Origin: Mediterranea massiliensis | Lineage (GTDB): Bacteria; Bacteroidota; Bacteroidia; Bacteroidales; Bacteroidaceae | Assembly: GCA_958402075.1 (NCBI GenBank) | Contig: CATXSD010000020.1 | Coordinates: 1 to 36,788 of the forward strand | DNA length: 36,788 nt | Reading direction: 5' to 3' | Part shown: one piece after another, positions 18,572 to 27,525 of the stretch | Layout of the letters: the number at the start of each line of letters is the position of its first letter | Position numbering within the stretch: the first letter of the stretch is position 1 | Made by a program: the position numbers and the translations under genes | The notes under the pieces: model-generated | The model's database searches: none | What the model saw: the letters and a program-made list of their open reading frames with translations, nothing else | Told to the model about the DNA's origin: nothing

Positions 18572-18733
18572 GCTTCGGAAGCCCGAACACGGACGTTCCG
18601 AAGCCCGAAAGCGGGAAAAACATTGCCTTTTCCCTCGGAAAACAGTGATTTTTCCGAGAGAAAACATACAACTTGACGAGGGAAAACATACACTTTGATG
18701 AGGGAAAACATACACTTTGCCCCGTTCAAACGG
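18572..18733. repeat. Array of ~22-bp palindromic/degenerate tandem units
   Basis: The gap 18298-18853 has no gene. It contains units repeating about every 22-23 bp. GGAAG words start at 18577 and 18599. GGAAAAC-type words start at 18614, 18637, 18659, 18681 and 18703. The last three share GAAAACATACA, and the last two are identical over GAGGGAAAACATACACTTTG. Several units are perfect palindromes: GCTTCGGAA/TTCCGAAGC (18572-18580 with 18596-18604), GGGAAAA/TTTTCCC (18613-18619 with 18628-18634), CTCGGAAAA/TTTTCCGAG (18634-18642 with 18650-18658) and CCGTTCAAACGG (18722-18733). It lies downstream of the EamA pair and upstream of the TlpA-like gene. The function is unknown. The remaining gap sequence shows only the promoter above. 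Confidence 0.75.
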
Positions 18734-18853
18734 ACGTTTTCGGCCGTCTGAACCTGCTGGTTGATGCCACGGAAGAAAGGGGCGTGTAAGCAGAAAGACG
18801 CATTTTCGCACAAAAGGAAAGCGGAAGGGTTGAAAACAAAGACAGATTATCAC

Positions 18854-19732
18854 TCACTTCTTCCCCGCCAAGTAGACGCCGCACAGCACACAGGCCGCAC
18901 CCAGCAGGGCCACAGGCGTCAGCGGTTCGCCCAGAAAAAGCAGGGAGCCCACGGACGTGAAAATGGGATTGAGATAAATGTAATTGGAAGCGCGGACGGT
19001 GCCCAGCCGCTTGAGAATGACGTTCCACACCGCAAAGCACACCAGCGAAGCCAGCACACTGAGGAACAACAGGTTCATCCACACGGCAGGACGGGCGAAC
19101 GCCTCCAGCGGAAATTGCCACGGGCGCACCAGGAAAGCGGGCAATATGGTGAGCACGCCGTAGAAGAAGACCTTGCGGGTGATGAAGACCGTGGAGTAAC
19201 GGTCGGCCACCTGACGCATGATCAGGCTATAGAATGCCCAGCAGAAGGCGGCCGTCAGCGAAAGCACGTCGCCCAGCGGCGAGAGCTTCAGCACGAAATT
19301 GCCGTTGAAGATGACCAGCCCCACGCCCAGCAGGGCCAGCAACGAGCCGCCCACCAGCCACCACGTGGCCCGCTCGCTCCGATAGAAGAACCTGGCCAGC
19401 AGCATGGTGAGCAGGGGCGTGCTGCACACGATGAAGGCCACGTTCGTGGTGAGCGTCACTTCGAGGGCCGTATTCTCCGTCAGGAAGTAGAGCGAACCGC
19501 CCGTCACGCCCGCCAGCAGCATCCAGCCCTCGTCGCGCCAGGTGCGGCACAGCAGCGTCCGCGGCGAGATGAACCAGATGCCCACGTAGGCGATGAGGAA
19601 GCGCAACAGGAAAATCTCCTGCGGCGTGAGCCCGTTCTCTATCAGCACACGCGTCGAGATGAACGTCATGCCCCAGATGCCTACCACCACGATGGCCGTC
19701 AGGTGCCACTTCCAATCCTTGCCGCCTTCCAT
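18854..19732 (-). CDS. EamA/DMT-superfamily membrane transporter (second of tandem pair)
   Basis: Inner-membrane permease of 292 aa with about ten hydrophobic helices arranged as two EamA repeats. Typical phrases are IWGMTFISTRVLIENGLTP near the start and YIYLNPIFTSVGSLLFLGEPLTP in the second half. Drug/metabolite transporters of this group export amino acids, purines or related metabolites, and the substrate cannot be told from sequence. The start codon is preceded by a purine-rich GGAGGGAAGAGG, an unusually strong ribosome-binding site for this phylum, and lies 11 nt after the stop of the first EamA gene, so the two form one operon. The two proteins are clearly different in sequence, so this is not a recent duplication. 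They could act as a heterodimeric exporter, but that is inference. Confidence 0.9.
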   Translation of the reverse strand: MEGGKDWKWHLTAIVVVGIWGMTFISTRVLIENGLTPQEIFLLRFLIAYVGIWFISPRTLLCRTWRDEGWMLLAGVTGGSLYFLTENTALEVTLTTNVAFIVCSTPLLTMLLARFFYRSERATWWLVGGSLLALLGVGLVIFNGNFVLKLSPLGDVLSLTAAFCWAFYSLIMRQVADRYSTVFITRKVFFYGVLTILPAFLVRPWQFPLEAFARPAVWMNLLFLSVLASLVCFAVWNVILKRLGTVRASNYIYLNPIFTSVGSLLFLGEPLTPVALLGAACVLCGVYLAGKK

Positions 19733-19743
19733 CCTCTTCCCTC

Positions 19744-20709
19744 CTACTCTGCCTTTGTATTCGGATTTCCCTGCTGCTTCTCAGCCTCGTAGGCTTCCAT
19801 CTCGGCACGGCTCTTGCTGGAAGTCACCAGCCAGACACCGCCGAAAATCATCACGACGGAAAAGACCTTGGTCAGGTTGAAGGTATCCATGCCCCAGCAC
19901 ACGGCCACAATCGTGGCAACCAGCGGCTGGATGTAGTTGTACATGCCCGCCACGGTAGGACGCAGGTTCTTCTGCCCCACGATAATCAGGATGTAGCTGA
20001 GGAACGTGGCGCCCACCACCACGAAAGCAATCGAGGCGATGCGCATCCCGTCGAGCGCCAGCCAGTCGGTGGCCAGCAGGCTGTCGTACGAGAAAGGAAG
20101 CAGGCAGATGAACGCGTAGGTGAACATCCACTTCATCACGGTAATGGCCGAATACTTGGCCACGAAATTCTTGAACAATACGATGTAGAAGGCATAGCTG
20201 CACTGGGCCAGCAGCACAAGCAGGTCGCCCAGGATGGGATTGTCCCCCTTCGTAGCCGCCGAAGCCGACGCCTGCGAACTGCCCATGATGAGCAGCAACG
20301 CGCCCGAGGCACCCAGGGCGATGCCCAGTATCTTCTTGGCCGTGACGGGTTCCTTCAGGAAGATGGCCGCCAGTATCATGGCGATGAGCGGCATGCTGGT
20401 GGTGATGATGGACGCATCGACGGGCGACGTCAGCCCTACACCAAAGATATAGCTGCCCTGGTTGAACACGATGGCCAGCAACGAAGCTCCGAAAAGTTTC
20501 ATCAAATCCTTGTGCCCCACATGCTCGGGCTTCTGGAAGAAGGAAAAGATCCAGAAAAGAATCATGGCGCCGAAGACGCGCAGGTCGGTCATCACCAGCG
20601 AGCTCACCGCTCCTCCTATCATCACAAATTTGGCCAGGGGGGCCATCAGTCCCCACATGCTGTTGGCGGCCAGCATGGAAGCATGGCCTTTCAATTTTGC
20701 TATGTTCAT
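19744..20709 (-). CDS. EamA/DMT-superfamily membrane transporter (first of tandem pair)
   Basis: Inner-membrane permease of 321 aa with two EamA repeats of about five helices each. The first begins with AANSMWGLMAPLAKFVMIGG and contains SPVDASIITTSMPLIAMILA and FLKEPVTAKKILGIALG. The second contains LRPTVAGMYNYIQPLVATIVA. The C-terminal 25 residues are charged (SKSRAEMEAYEAEKQQGN) and probably cytoplasmic. The substrate is unknown. It is divergent from leuS, with a TAATTTTG promoter element about 26 nt before its ATG, and it leads the two-gene EamA operon. Confidence 0.9.
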   Translation of the reverse strand: MNIAKLKGHASMLAANSMWGLMAPLAKFVMIGGAVSSLVMTDLRVFGAMILFWIFSFFQKPEHVGHKDLMKLFGASLLAIVFNQGSYIFGVGLTSPVDASIITTSMPLIAMILAAIFLKEPVTAKKILGIALGASGALLLIMGSSQASASAATKGDNPILGDLLVLLAQCSYAFYIVLFKNFVAKYSAITVMKWMFTYAFICLLPFSYDSLLATDWLALDGMRIASIAFVVVGATFLSYILIIVGQKNLRPTVAGMYNYIQPLVATIVAVCWGMDTFNLTKVFSVVMIFGGVWLVTSSKSRAEMEAYEAEKQQGNPNTKAE

Positions 20710-20734
20710 AACTCGAATCTTCTTTTTTCGGGCG

Positions 20735-20742
20735 CAAAATTA
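20735..20742 (-). promoter_or_regulatory. Promoter -7 element for the EamA operon
   Basis: On the minus strand it reads TAATTTTG, matching TAnnTTTG, 26 bases upstream of the first EamA ATG. The -33 region is weak (GTTG, only 13 bases away). Confidence 0.5.
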
Positions 20743-20818
20743 CGAGAAAAGTAAGCAACGTATTCCCGCAACCCAATGTTTTTTATCGACTTGATAAGCA
20801 AATCTGAAAATAAACCTG

Positions 20819-20860
20819 TAAATTTGCAACGGTTTATTAACCGACCTGTAAACCGAAAAA
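20819..20860 (+). promoter_or_regulatory. leuS promoter element plus inverted-repeat leader
   Basis: TAAATTTG at 20819-20826 matches the -7 consensus and would start a leader of roughly 70 nt. Immediately after it, CGGTT and AACCG (20830-20843) form a small inverted repeat inside an element, 20827-20860, that recurs almost unchanged upstream of the methyltransferase gene (30478-30510). It may be a leader structure or a protein site. No leucine-codon leader peptide is evident. Confidence 0.5.
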
Positions 20861-20905
20861 AGAAGATATAAACACGTTTTCAACAATTTATTAATAGATA
20901 TCAGT

Positions 20906-23743
20906 ATGGAATACAATTTCAGGGAGATTGAACAGAAATGGCAGAAACGATGGGTGGAAAACAAAACCTATCAGGTAACGGAAGACGACACGAAGCAGAA
21001 ATTCTATGTACTGAACATGTTCCCCTACCCCTCGGGCGCAGGCCTGCACGTGGGACATCCGCTGGGCTACATCGCTTCGGACATCTACGCCCGCTACAAA
21101 CGACTGCAAGGCTTCAACGTACTGAACCCCATGGGCTACGATGCCTACGGACTGCCCGCCGAACAGTATGCCATCCAGACCGGCCAACACCCTGCAATTA
21201 CCACCGTCAACAATATCAACCGCTATCGCGAACAGCTCGACAAGATAGGCTTCTCGTTCGACTGGAGCCGCGAGATACGCACCTGCGACCCCGAATACTA
21301 CCACTGGACGCAATGGGCCTTCCAGCAGATGTTCCAGAGCTACTATGACAACAAGCTGCAGAAGGCACAGCCCATCGCCCGGCTGGTGAAGGCTTTCGAA
21401 GCCAACGGCACCGAAGGACTGGACGTGGCCTGCAGCGAGGAACTGAGCTTCACGGCCGACGAGTGGAAGGCCATGAACGAAAAGCAGCAGCAGGAGACGC
21501 TGATGAACTACCGCATCGCCTACTTGGGCGAAACGATGGTGAACTGGTGTCCGCAGTTGGGCACCGTACTGGCCAACGACGAAGTGGTGGACGGCGTATC
21601 GGAGCGCGGCGGTTATCCTGTCGTACAGAAAAAGATGCGCCAGTGGTGCCTGCGCGTGTCGGCCTACGCCCAGCGTCTGCTCGACGGACTGGAAACCATC
21701 GACTGGACCGACTCACTGAAGGAAACGCAGCGCAACTGGATTGGCCGCTCGGAAGGTACCGAGGTGCAGTTCAAGGTGAAGGACAGCGACCTCGAGTTCA
21801 CCATCTTTACCACCCGCGCCGATACGATGTTCGGCGTGACGTTCATGGTGCTGGCGCCTGAAAGCGAACTGGTTCCGCAGGTGACCACCGAAGCCCAGAA
21901 GGCCGAAGTGGAAGCCTACCTGGACCGCACCAAGAAGCGTACGGAGCGCGAACGCATCAGCGACCGCAGCGTCAGCGGCGTATTCTCGGGCTCGTATGCC
22001 ATCAATCCTTTCACGGGCGAGGCAGTGCCCATCTGGATCAGCGACTACGTGCTGGCCGGATATGGTACGGGTGCCATCATGGCCGTACCTGCCCACGACT
22101 CGCGCGACTACGCCTTTGCCAAGCACTTCGGCCTGGAAATCCGTCCGCTGGTCGAGGGTTGTGACGTTTCCGAAGAAAGCTTCGACGCCAAGGAAGGCAT
22201 CGTCTGCAACTCGCCGAAGGCCGGCGCCACTCCCTATTGCGACCTGTCGCTGAACGGACTTACCATCAAGGAAGCCATCGCCGCCACCAAGAAATACGTC
22301 AAGGAACACCACCTGGGCCGCGTCAAGGTGAACTACCGCCTGCGCGACGCCATCTTCAGCCGCCAGCGCTACTGGGGCGAACCGTTCCCCGTCTACTATA
22401 AGGACAACATGCCCTACATGATTCCCGAAAGCTGCCTACCGCTGGAGCTGCCCGAAGTGGCCAAGTTCCTGCCTACCGAAACAGGCGAACCGCCATTGGG
22501 ACATGCCACGAAGTGGGCTTGGGACACGGTAAACAACTGTGTCGTTGAAAACAGCAAGATTGATAACCAGACCGTCTTCCCGCTCGAACTGAACACCATG
22601 CCGGGCTTTGCAGGCTCCAGCGCCTACTACCTGCGCTACATGGACCCGCGCAACCACACGGCACTGGTTTCGAAAGAAGCCGACGAATACTGGCGCAACG
22701 TAGACCTCTATGTGGGCGGTACAGAACATGCTACCGGCCACTTGATCTACTCCCGCTTCTGGAACAAGTTCCTGCACGACCTGGGCATCTCCGTTGTGGA
22801 AGAACCGTTCCAAAAGCTGGTGAACCAGGGTATGATCCAAGGACGAAGCAACTTTGTATACCGCATCAAGGATACCAACACCTTCGTGTCGCTGGGCCTG
22901 AAAGACCAGTACGACACGACTCCGCTCCACGTGGATGTGAACATCGTGTCGAACGACGTGCTCGACGTAGAAGCCTTCAAGAACTGGCGTCCTGAATACA
23001 ACAACGCCGAATTCATCCTCGAAGACGGTAAATACATCTGCGGCTGGGCGGTTGAAAAGATGTCGAAATCGATGTTCAACGTCGTAAACCCCGACATGAT
23101 TGTCGAGAAGTATGGTGCCGATACGCTGCGTATGTACGAAATGTTCCTCGGCCCGGTAGAGCAGTCCAAGCCCTGGGATACGAACGGTATCGACGGCGTA
23201 CACCGCTTCCTCAAGAAATTCTGGTCGCTCTTCTACGACCGCTCGGGCCAGTACCTCGTGACCGACGAAGCCGCTACGAAGGACGAACTGAAGTCGCTCC
23301 ACAAGCTCATCAAGAAGGTGACGGGCGACATCGAAACCTTCTCATATAACACCAGCATCAGTGCCTTCATGATTTGTGTCAACGAACTGACCGGCCTGAA
23401 GTGCTACAAGAAGGAAATCCTGAACCCGCTGGTAGTTGTGCTGGCTCCCTTCGCTCCCCACGTCTGCGAAGAGTTGTGGGAGACACTGGGCAATGCAAGT
23501 TCCGTATGCGATGCCCACTGGCCGACCTACAACGAGGAATACCTGGTGGAAAACACCGTCAACTACACCATCTCCTTCAACGGCAAGGCCCGCTTCAACA
23601 AGGAATTCCCCGTTGACGCCACTTCCGAAACCATCCAGGCAGAAGTACTGGCCGACGAACGCTCGGCCAAGTGGATGGAAGGCAAGTCGGTTGTAAAGGT
23701 CATCGTCGTGCCGAAGAAGATCGTGAACGTGGTAGTGAAGTAA
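20906..23743 (+). CDS. leuS: Leucyl-tRNA synthetase
   Basis: Class I aminoacyl-tRNA synthetase, 945 aa, that charges tRNA-Leu in the cytoplasm. The HIGH signature is HVGH at residues 48-51 in PYPSGAGLHVGHPLGY. The KMSKS loop is exact at residues 718-722. Between them lies the CP1 editing insertion, with the TTRADTMFGVTF segment and AVPAHDSRDYAFA, which carries the conserved editing Asp. The C-terminal anticodon-binding and tail domains are complete. The ATG is fixed by the conserved MEYNFREIEQKWQKRW start. It heads a + strand operon: the YitT-type gene begins 13 nt after its stop, and rdgB 12 nt after that. Confidence 0.98.
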   Translation: MEYNFREIEQKWQKRWVENKTYQVTEDDTKQKFYVLNMFPYPSGAGLHVGHPLGYIASDIYARYKRLQGFNVLNPMGYDAYGLPAEQYAIQTGQHPAITTVNNINRYREQLDKIGFSFDWSREIRTCDPEYYHWTQWAFQQMFQSYYDNKLQKAQPIARLVKAFEANGTEGLDVACSEELSFTADEWKAMNEKQQQETLMNYRIAYLGETMVNWCPQLGTVLANDEVVDGVSERGGYPVVQKKMRQWCLRVSAYAQRLLDGLETIDWTDSLKETQRNWIGRSEGTEVQFKVKDSDLEFTIFTTRADTMFGVTFMVLAPESELVPQVTTEAQKAEVEAYLDRTKKRTERERISDRSVSGVFSGSYAINPFTGEAVPIWISDYVLAGYGTGAIMAVPAHDSRDYAFAKHFGLEIRPLVEGCDVSEESFDAKEGIVCNSPKAGATPYCDLSLNGLTIKEAIAATKKYVKEHHLGRVKVNYRLRDAIFSRQRYWGEPFPVYYKDNMPYMIPESCLPLELPEVAKFLPTETGEPPLGHATKWAWDTVNNCVVENSKIDNQTVFPLELNTMPGFAGSSAYYLRYMDPRNHTALVSKEADEYWRNVDLYVGGTEHATGHLIYSRFWNKFLHDLGISVVEEPFQKLVNQGMIQGRSNFVYRIKDTNTFVSLGLKDQYDTTPLHVDVNIVSNDVLDVEAFKNWRPEYNNAEFILEDGKYICGWAVEKMSKSMFNVVNPDMIVEKYGADTLRMYEMFLGPVEQSKPWDTNGIDGVHRFLKKFWSLFYDRSGQYLVTDEAATKDELKSLHKLIKKVTGDIETFSYNTSISAFMICVNELTGLKCYKKEILNPLVVVLAPFAPHVCEELWETLGNASSVCDAHWPTYNEEYLVENTVNYTISFNGKARFNKEFPVDATSETIQAEVLADERSAKWMEGKSVVKVIVVPKKIVNVVVK

Positions 23744-23756
23744 ATCCAATTGAACT

Positions 23757-24659
23757 ATGCATATCAGTAAACCAAGTAAAACAGCATTGATGAGGGAACT
23801 GAAAGATTACATTGTAATCACCCTCGGACTTATCAGCTATTCGCTGGCATGGGCAGCTTTTCTGATTCCCTACCAGATAACAACGGGTGGAACGACAGGT
23901 ATCGGTGCCATTATCTATTATGCCACCGGATTCCCTATCCAATGGTCCTACTTCATCATCAATGCTGTACTGATGACTTTTGCCATCAAGATACTGGGTC
24001 CCAAGTTCAGCATCAAGACGACCTATGCCATCTTCATGCTGACATTCCTGTTATGGCTGTTCCAAAAACTGGTGAACGGCCCCGACGGCATCCCGCCCCA
24101 GATTCTGGGACCCGGACAGGACTTCATGGCCTGCCTCATCGGTGCCTCGATGTGCGGTGTCGGCCTGGGTGTGGTGTTCAACTGCAACGGAAGTACCGGC
24201 GGAACGGATATCATCGCCGCCATCATCAACAAGTACCGCGACGTGACGTTGGGACGTATGATCATGGCCTGTGATGTGGTCATCATCAGTTCGTGCTACT
24301 TCATCTTCCACGACTGGCGCCGCGTGATATTCGGCTTTGTGACGCTGTTCGTCATCGGCTTTGTGCTCGACTACATCGTGAACAGTGCCCGTCAGTCGGT
24401 CCAGTTCCTCATCTTCTCCAAAGAATACGAGAAGATAGCCGACCGCATCACCAAGGAAACCCATCGCGGCGTGACGGTACTCGACGGCACGGGCTGGTAC
24501 AGCAAGGGGCATGTCAAGGTGCTGGTGGTCCTGGCCTACAAGCGCCAGTCGGTCGAAATCTTCCGTCTGGTCAAGGACATCGACCCCAATGCCTTCATCT
24601 CGCAAAGCTCCGTCATCGGTGTGTATGGTGAAGGCTTCGACAAACTGAAAGTAAAATAA
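23757..24659 (+). CDS. YitT-family membrane protein (DUF161 + DUF2179)
   Basis: Predicted inner-membrane protein of 300 aa of unknown transport role. About five to six hydrophobic helices occupy residues 18-210, including FLIPYQITTGGTTGIGAIIYY, whose TTGGTTGIG is the family landmark, and the related NCNGSTGGTDIIAAI in the second repeat. A soluble C-terminal DUF2179 domain follows (about 220-300; RGVTVLDGTGWYSKGHVKV and a late GVYGEGF). It is co-transcribed with leuS and rdgB by tight spacing. The context gives no hint to its substrate. Confidence 0.9.
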   Translation: MHISKPSKTALMRELKDYIVITLGLISYSLAWAAFLIPYQITTGGTTGIGAIIYYATGFPIQWSYFIINAVLMTFAIKILGPKFSIKTTYAIFMLTFLLWLFQKLVNGPDGIPPQILGPGQDFMACLIGASMCGVGLGVVFNCNGSTGGTDIIAAIINKYRDVTLGRMIMACDVVIISSCYFIFHDWRRVIFGFVTLFVIGFVLDYIVNSARQSVQFLIFSKEYEKIADRITKETHRGVTVLDGTGWYSKGHVKVLVVLAYKRQSVEIFRLVKDIDPNAFISQSSVIGVYGEGFDKLKVK

Positions 24660-24671
24660 TTCTATCGCGAT

Positions 24672-25250
24672 ATGAAGAAATTTGTCTTTGCAACCAACAA
24701 TGCCCACAAGCTGGAAGAAGTGAAAGACATCTTAGGTGACAAGATAGAACTTCTCAGCATGAAGGACATCAACTGCCAGGCAGACATTCCCGAAACAGCT
24801 GATACCCTGGCAGGAAACGCCTTGATAAAGGCAAGATACATTTATGACAATTACCACCTGAACTGCTTTGCCGACGATACCGGCCTCGAAGTGGAAGCGC
24901 TGAACGGTGCCCCGGGCGTCTACTCGGCCCGCTATGCAGGCGATGCCCACAACTCCGAAGCCAACATGAAGAAGCTGCTTCATGACCTGGAAGGCGTGGA
25001 GAACCGCAAGGCTCAGTTCCGTACCGTCTTTGCTCTGATTATCGACGGAAAGGAACATCTGTTCGAAGGCATCGTCAAGGGTGAGATTGTCAAGGCACGG
25101 AAAGGAACGTCCGGCTTCGGCTACGACCCCATCTTCGTGCCCGAAGGCTATACCCAGACCTTTGCGGAAATGGGCAATGCCGAAAAGAACAAGATCAGCC
25201 ACCGGGCCAAGGCTACGCAGAAGCTCTGCAAGTTCCTGAAGTCCATCTGA
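24672..25250 (+). CDS. rdgB: XTP/dITP diphosphatase (RdgB/HAM1 family)
   Basis: Hydrolyses non-canonical purine triphosphates (dITP, XTP) to monophosphates, keeping deaminated bases out of DNA and RNA. The 192-aa protein shows the family signatures in order: FATNNAHKLEEV at the N-terminus (T-N-N-x-x-K substrate-binding stretch), CFADDTGLEVEAL with the metal-binding acidic residues, YSARYAG, TSGFGYDPIF and SHRAKA near the C-terminus. It is the last gene of the leuS operon, followed by a large inverted repeat and convergent with the AAA+ gene. Confidence 0.96.
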   Translation: MKKFVFATNNAHKLEEVKDILGDKIELLSMKDINCQADIPETADTLAGNALIKARYIYDNYHLNCFADDTGLEVEALNGAPGVYSARYAGDAHNSEANMKKLLHDLEGVENRKAQFRTVFALIIDGKEHLFEGIVKGEIVKARKGTSGFGYDPIFVPEGYTQTFAEMGNAEKNKISHRAKATQKLCKFLKSI

Positions 25251-25269
25251 CGGATCAAGGGCATCCCAT

Positions 25270-25346
25270 TCAGGCACGGATTATATGGAATTTCACAGAT
25301 GATATGATTGATTTCCATGTAATCCGTGCCTGATCACAATCAGGCA
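25270..25346. repeat. Two overlapping, mutually exclusive inverted repeats in a convergent gap
   Basis: The 21-base arm at 25270-25290 pairs with 25313-25333, with one U-G position and a 22-base loop. The 3' arm is shared with a second perfect repeat, TGCCTGAT (25327-25334) with ATCAGGCA (25339-25346) around CACA. The second repeat covers the stop codon of the AAA+ gene. There is no U-tract on either side. It probably serves as a bidirectional mRNA 3' end, or it is a copy of a dispersed intergenic element. Confidence 0.65.
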
Positions 25347-27481
25347 ATAAAGCCGATCCGACGTTTGGGAAGCAGGACAGGGGATGAATGTTTCTTGAGT
25401 TTCAAGGCCGCAGTGTCAATGTCTTCCCGGCGGATGTACTGATAGTCGTCCCTTACACTCTTTTCTCCCTGCCCCATCACACGCTTGGCCATGGCAGGCA
25501 GTACGCCGGAAGTAAAAAACTGCTTGACCCAGCGGGCATTGCTGAAATGACGGTCCTTATCAGCCAACACGTTTTCCACCACTTCCCGCAACCGCACTTC
25601 GGCTTCCCTGCAAAGCGCATATCCCCTGCTCGACAGAAAACGCCGGGCTATTTCCAACAATTCATCGGCATTGTAATCCTCAAATCGGAAAGTATAGGGA
25701 AAACGTCCCTTCAGCCCCTGGTTCATCCGCATCAACCGTTCCATTTCGTCGGCATAACCGGCCATAATCACCAGCATGTCGGGATGCAGCTCGGCCAAAA
25801 CCGTCAGCAGGCTCTCTATGACGTGGTTGCCGTAATCCTTGCGGTCGTCCAGCGTGTCGCACAGCGTATAGGCTTCGTCGATGAACAGCACGTTGCCACG
25901 GGCCGACTTCAGAAGTTCCTGCATGTTCTTTTCCGTTTCTCCAATGTAATGGCCCACCAGCTGGCTGCGCTCGGTAGCTATCACCTCACCTTTGGAGAGC
26001 AGTCCCAAGGAGTGGAATATCTTTCCCATCCAGCGGGCTACCGTAGTCTTGCCCGTACCCGGATTACCCGTGAAAATCATGTGATATGTACCTTCCGCCT
26101 CCGATGGAAGATGCAGCAACTTTCGTTGGCGGTTGAAGCAGACCTGATAGAACAGGCTTTCCAAGTCATTCTTCAGTCCGTCCAGCCCTACCATGTCCTG
26201 CAAGGGCCGCATGCTTTCCTCGAAACACTGACGGAAGTTATCAACCGAAGTTTCAACAGGCTGGCAAGAGCAAAGGTAACCCTCCATATCCAGGTCGACC
26301 GGCTGGATGACTGCAAATTCGTCGAAAGAAAGACTCCCCTGCTCCACAAAAAGATTCTTCAACCGCCGTTGTACATGGGGCATCAGCGATTCCGACACAA
26401 ACCTATTGGCATCCTTGCAGGTCCAGTCATTCAGCCGCCCTGCCTCGCCCAAAGCCTGCATCTGCAAGGCAAACGCATGCTCGGCCTGTACGGAAAAGCA
26501 GAGGGACGTGTCTTTCACCAGTCCGCAAACAGCATAAACAATCTCCTGCCACGAAGGGACTCCGATGGAAAAACGGCTGTCGGCTTCGAAATAAGCGGCC
26601 AGCTCGGGAGAGAAACGGAAAAGGGCCTCCACCTCCTCCCCGCTTCCGCAAAGAACGAACATGGAAAAAGTGGTGCGGTCGGCCACCAGCTTCTTCAGCT
26701 GGTCGAGCAACCGCTTTCCGGAGGGTTCCATCAAAGCCGGGAGATGATAGACAATGAACTGCTTGTCTTCCCTGTAGAAAAAGGTTTCGTAGACAGCATC
26801 GGTCGCCCACTTCTCCCGATCACTGCAATCAATCTGCACCCGCTCGGCTTCCTCCCATTCCAAAAAGTCGGGCAACAGACAAGCCAGGCGACGACTCTCC
26901 AACAAGGAAGGAGCCGTCAGAGCCAGGCAGGCATTCAACCGCAATTCATGCATGCCCTGCTGCCTGCACAAGCGGTTGAAACCGTTCATACGGGACATCC
27001 CAACGAGCCTCGGCAACGCAACGGAAAGCCCGTTGAACTCACGGATATATCCCCAATTATTGTCCCGCACCTGCTCCAGATGGCCGACAATCCAACGGGC
27101 ATCCTCGTCCTCGGCAAGAGGACGGCATCCGCACGACGTCTTTACCCGGCCATCATACTGAAAATCCAAACAGGCATAAGGCTCGCCGTCGCACGACAAC
27201 ACTGCCCGATAGGCTCCCACAAGCCATATCTTGTCGGGATGCAGACGGAAAGAAACACTGCGGCAGGAAAGGGACAGTACCCGTTCGGAGGCTGCCACAA
27301 ACCTCCAACCGGATGTATAGCAATGGATCTGCAACCGGAGGCCTGCATCTGCAGGCGTTGCAAAACGAAGTTTCAATTTCAGAACAGCCGAAGAAAACAA
27401 CGGCTCACAATCGATATCCGACAAGCGGACTACCGATGCCTCGAACGGCATCAGACCATTTTTAACTACATGATTCATCAT
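25340..27481 (-). CDS. Large AAA+ ATPase (CbbX/SpoVK-like C-terminal domain) of unknown role
   Basis: Cytoplasmic protein of 713 aa. I do not recognise the whole gene. The C-terminal third (about 440-700) is a complete CbbX/SpoVK-type AAA+ module: Walker A GNPGTGKTT with Lys478, a pore-like region RSQLVGHYIGET, Walker B LFIDEAY with Asp535-Glu536, MAGYADEMERLM, and the arginine-finger-like GLKGRFPYTF. The middle (about 240-350) resembles the back half of a second, degenerate AAA+ domain without Walker A. The N-terminal 130 residues look beta-rich and carry several Cys; I recognise no known domain. The frame continues upstream, but that part overlaps a terminator hairpin, and MMNHVV at 27481 is the sensible start. 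CbbX relatives remodel partner proteins. A structured RNA with a terminator sits just upstream. Confidence 0.85.
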   Translation of the reverse strand: MMNHVVKNGLMPFEASVVRLSDIDCEPLFSSAVLKLKLRFATPADAGLRLQIHCYTSGWRFVAASERVLSLSCRSVSFRLHPDKIWLVGAYRAVLSCDGEPYACLDFQYDGRVKTSCGCRPLAEDEDARWIVGHLEQVRDNNWGYIREFNGLSVALPRLVGMSRMNGFNRLCRQQGMHELRLNACLALTAPSLLESRRLACLLPDFLEWEEAERVQIDCSDREKWATDAVYETFFYREDKQFIVYHLPALMEPSGKRLLDQLKKLVADRTTFSMFVLCGSGEEVEALFRFSPELAAYFEADSRFSIGVPSWQEIVYAVCGLVKDTSLCFSVQAEHAFALQMQALGEAGRLNDWTCKDANRFVSESLMPHVQRRLKNLFVEQGSLSFDEFAVIQPVDLDMEGYLCSCQPVETSVDNFRQCFEESMRPLQDMVGLDGLKNDLESLFYQVCFNRQRKLLHLPSEAEGTYHMIFTGNPGTGKTTVARWMGKIFHSLGLLSKGEVIATERSQLVGHYIGETEKNMQELLKSARGNVLFIDEAYTLCDTLDDRKDYGNHVIESLLTVLAELHPDMLVIMAGYADEMERLMRMNQGLKGRFPYTFRFEDYNADELLEIARRFLSSRGYALCREAEVRLREVVENVLADKDRHFSNARWVKQFFTSGVLPAMAKRVMGQGEKSVRDDYQYIRREDIDTAALKLKKHSSPVLLPKRRIGFIA

Positions 27482-27525
27482 AGCTATCAAGTTTTTAAAG
27501 TGAATAAAACGAAGAGAAATAAAAA

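Noticed and set aside
18491..18853. Frames of 67-120 codons across the repeat array
   Set aside because: Their repetitive phrases (VCFPSS, CMFSLG) are just translations of the 22-bp units; no start signal or conserved domain.
18854..20709. Recent duplication of EamA transporters
   Set aside because: The two proteins share fold and topology but little sequence, so they are old paralogues and not a tandem duplication.
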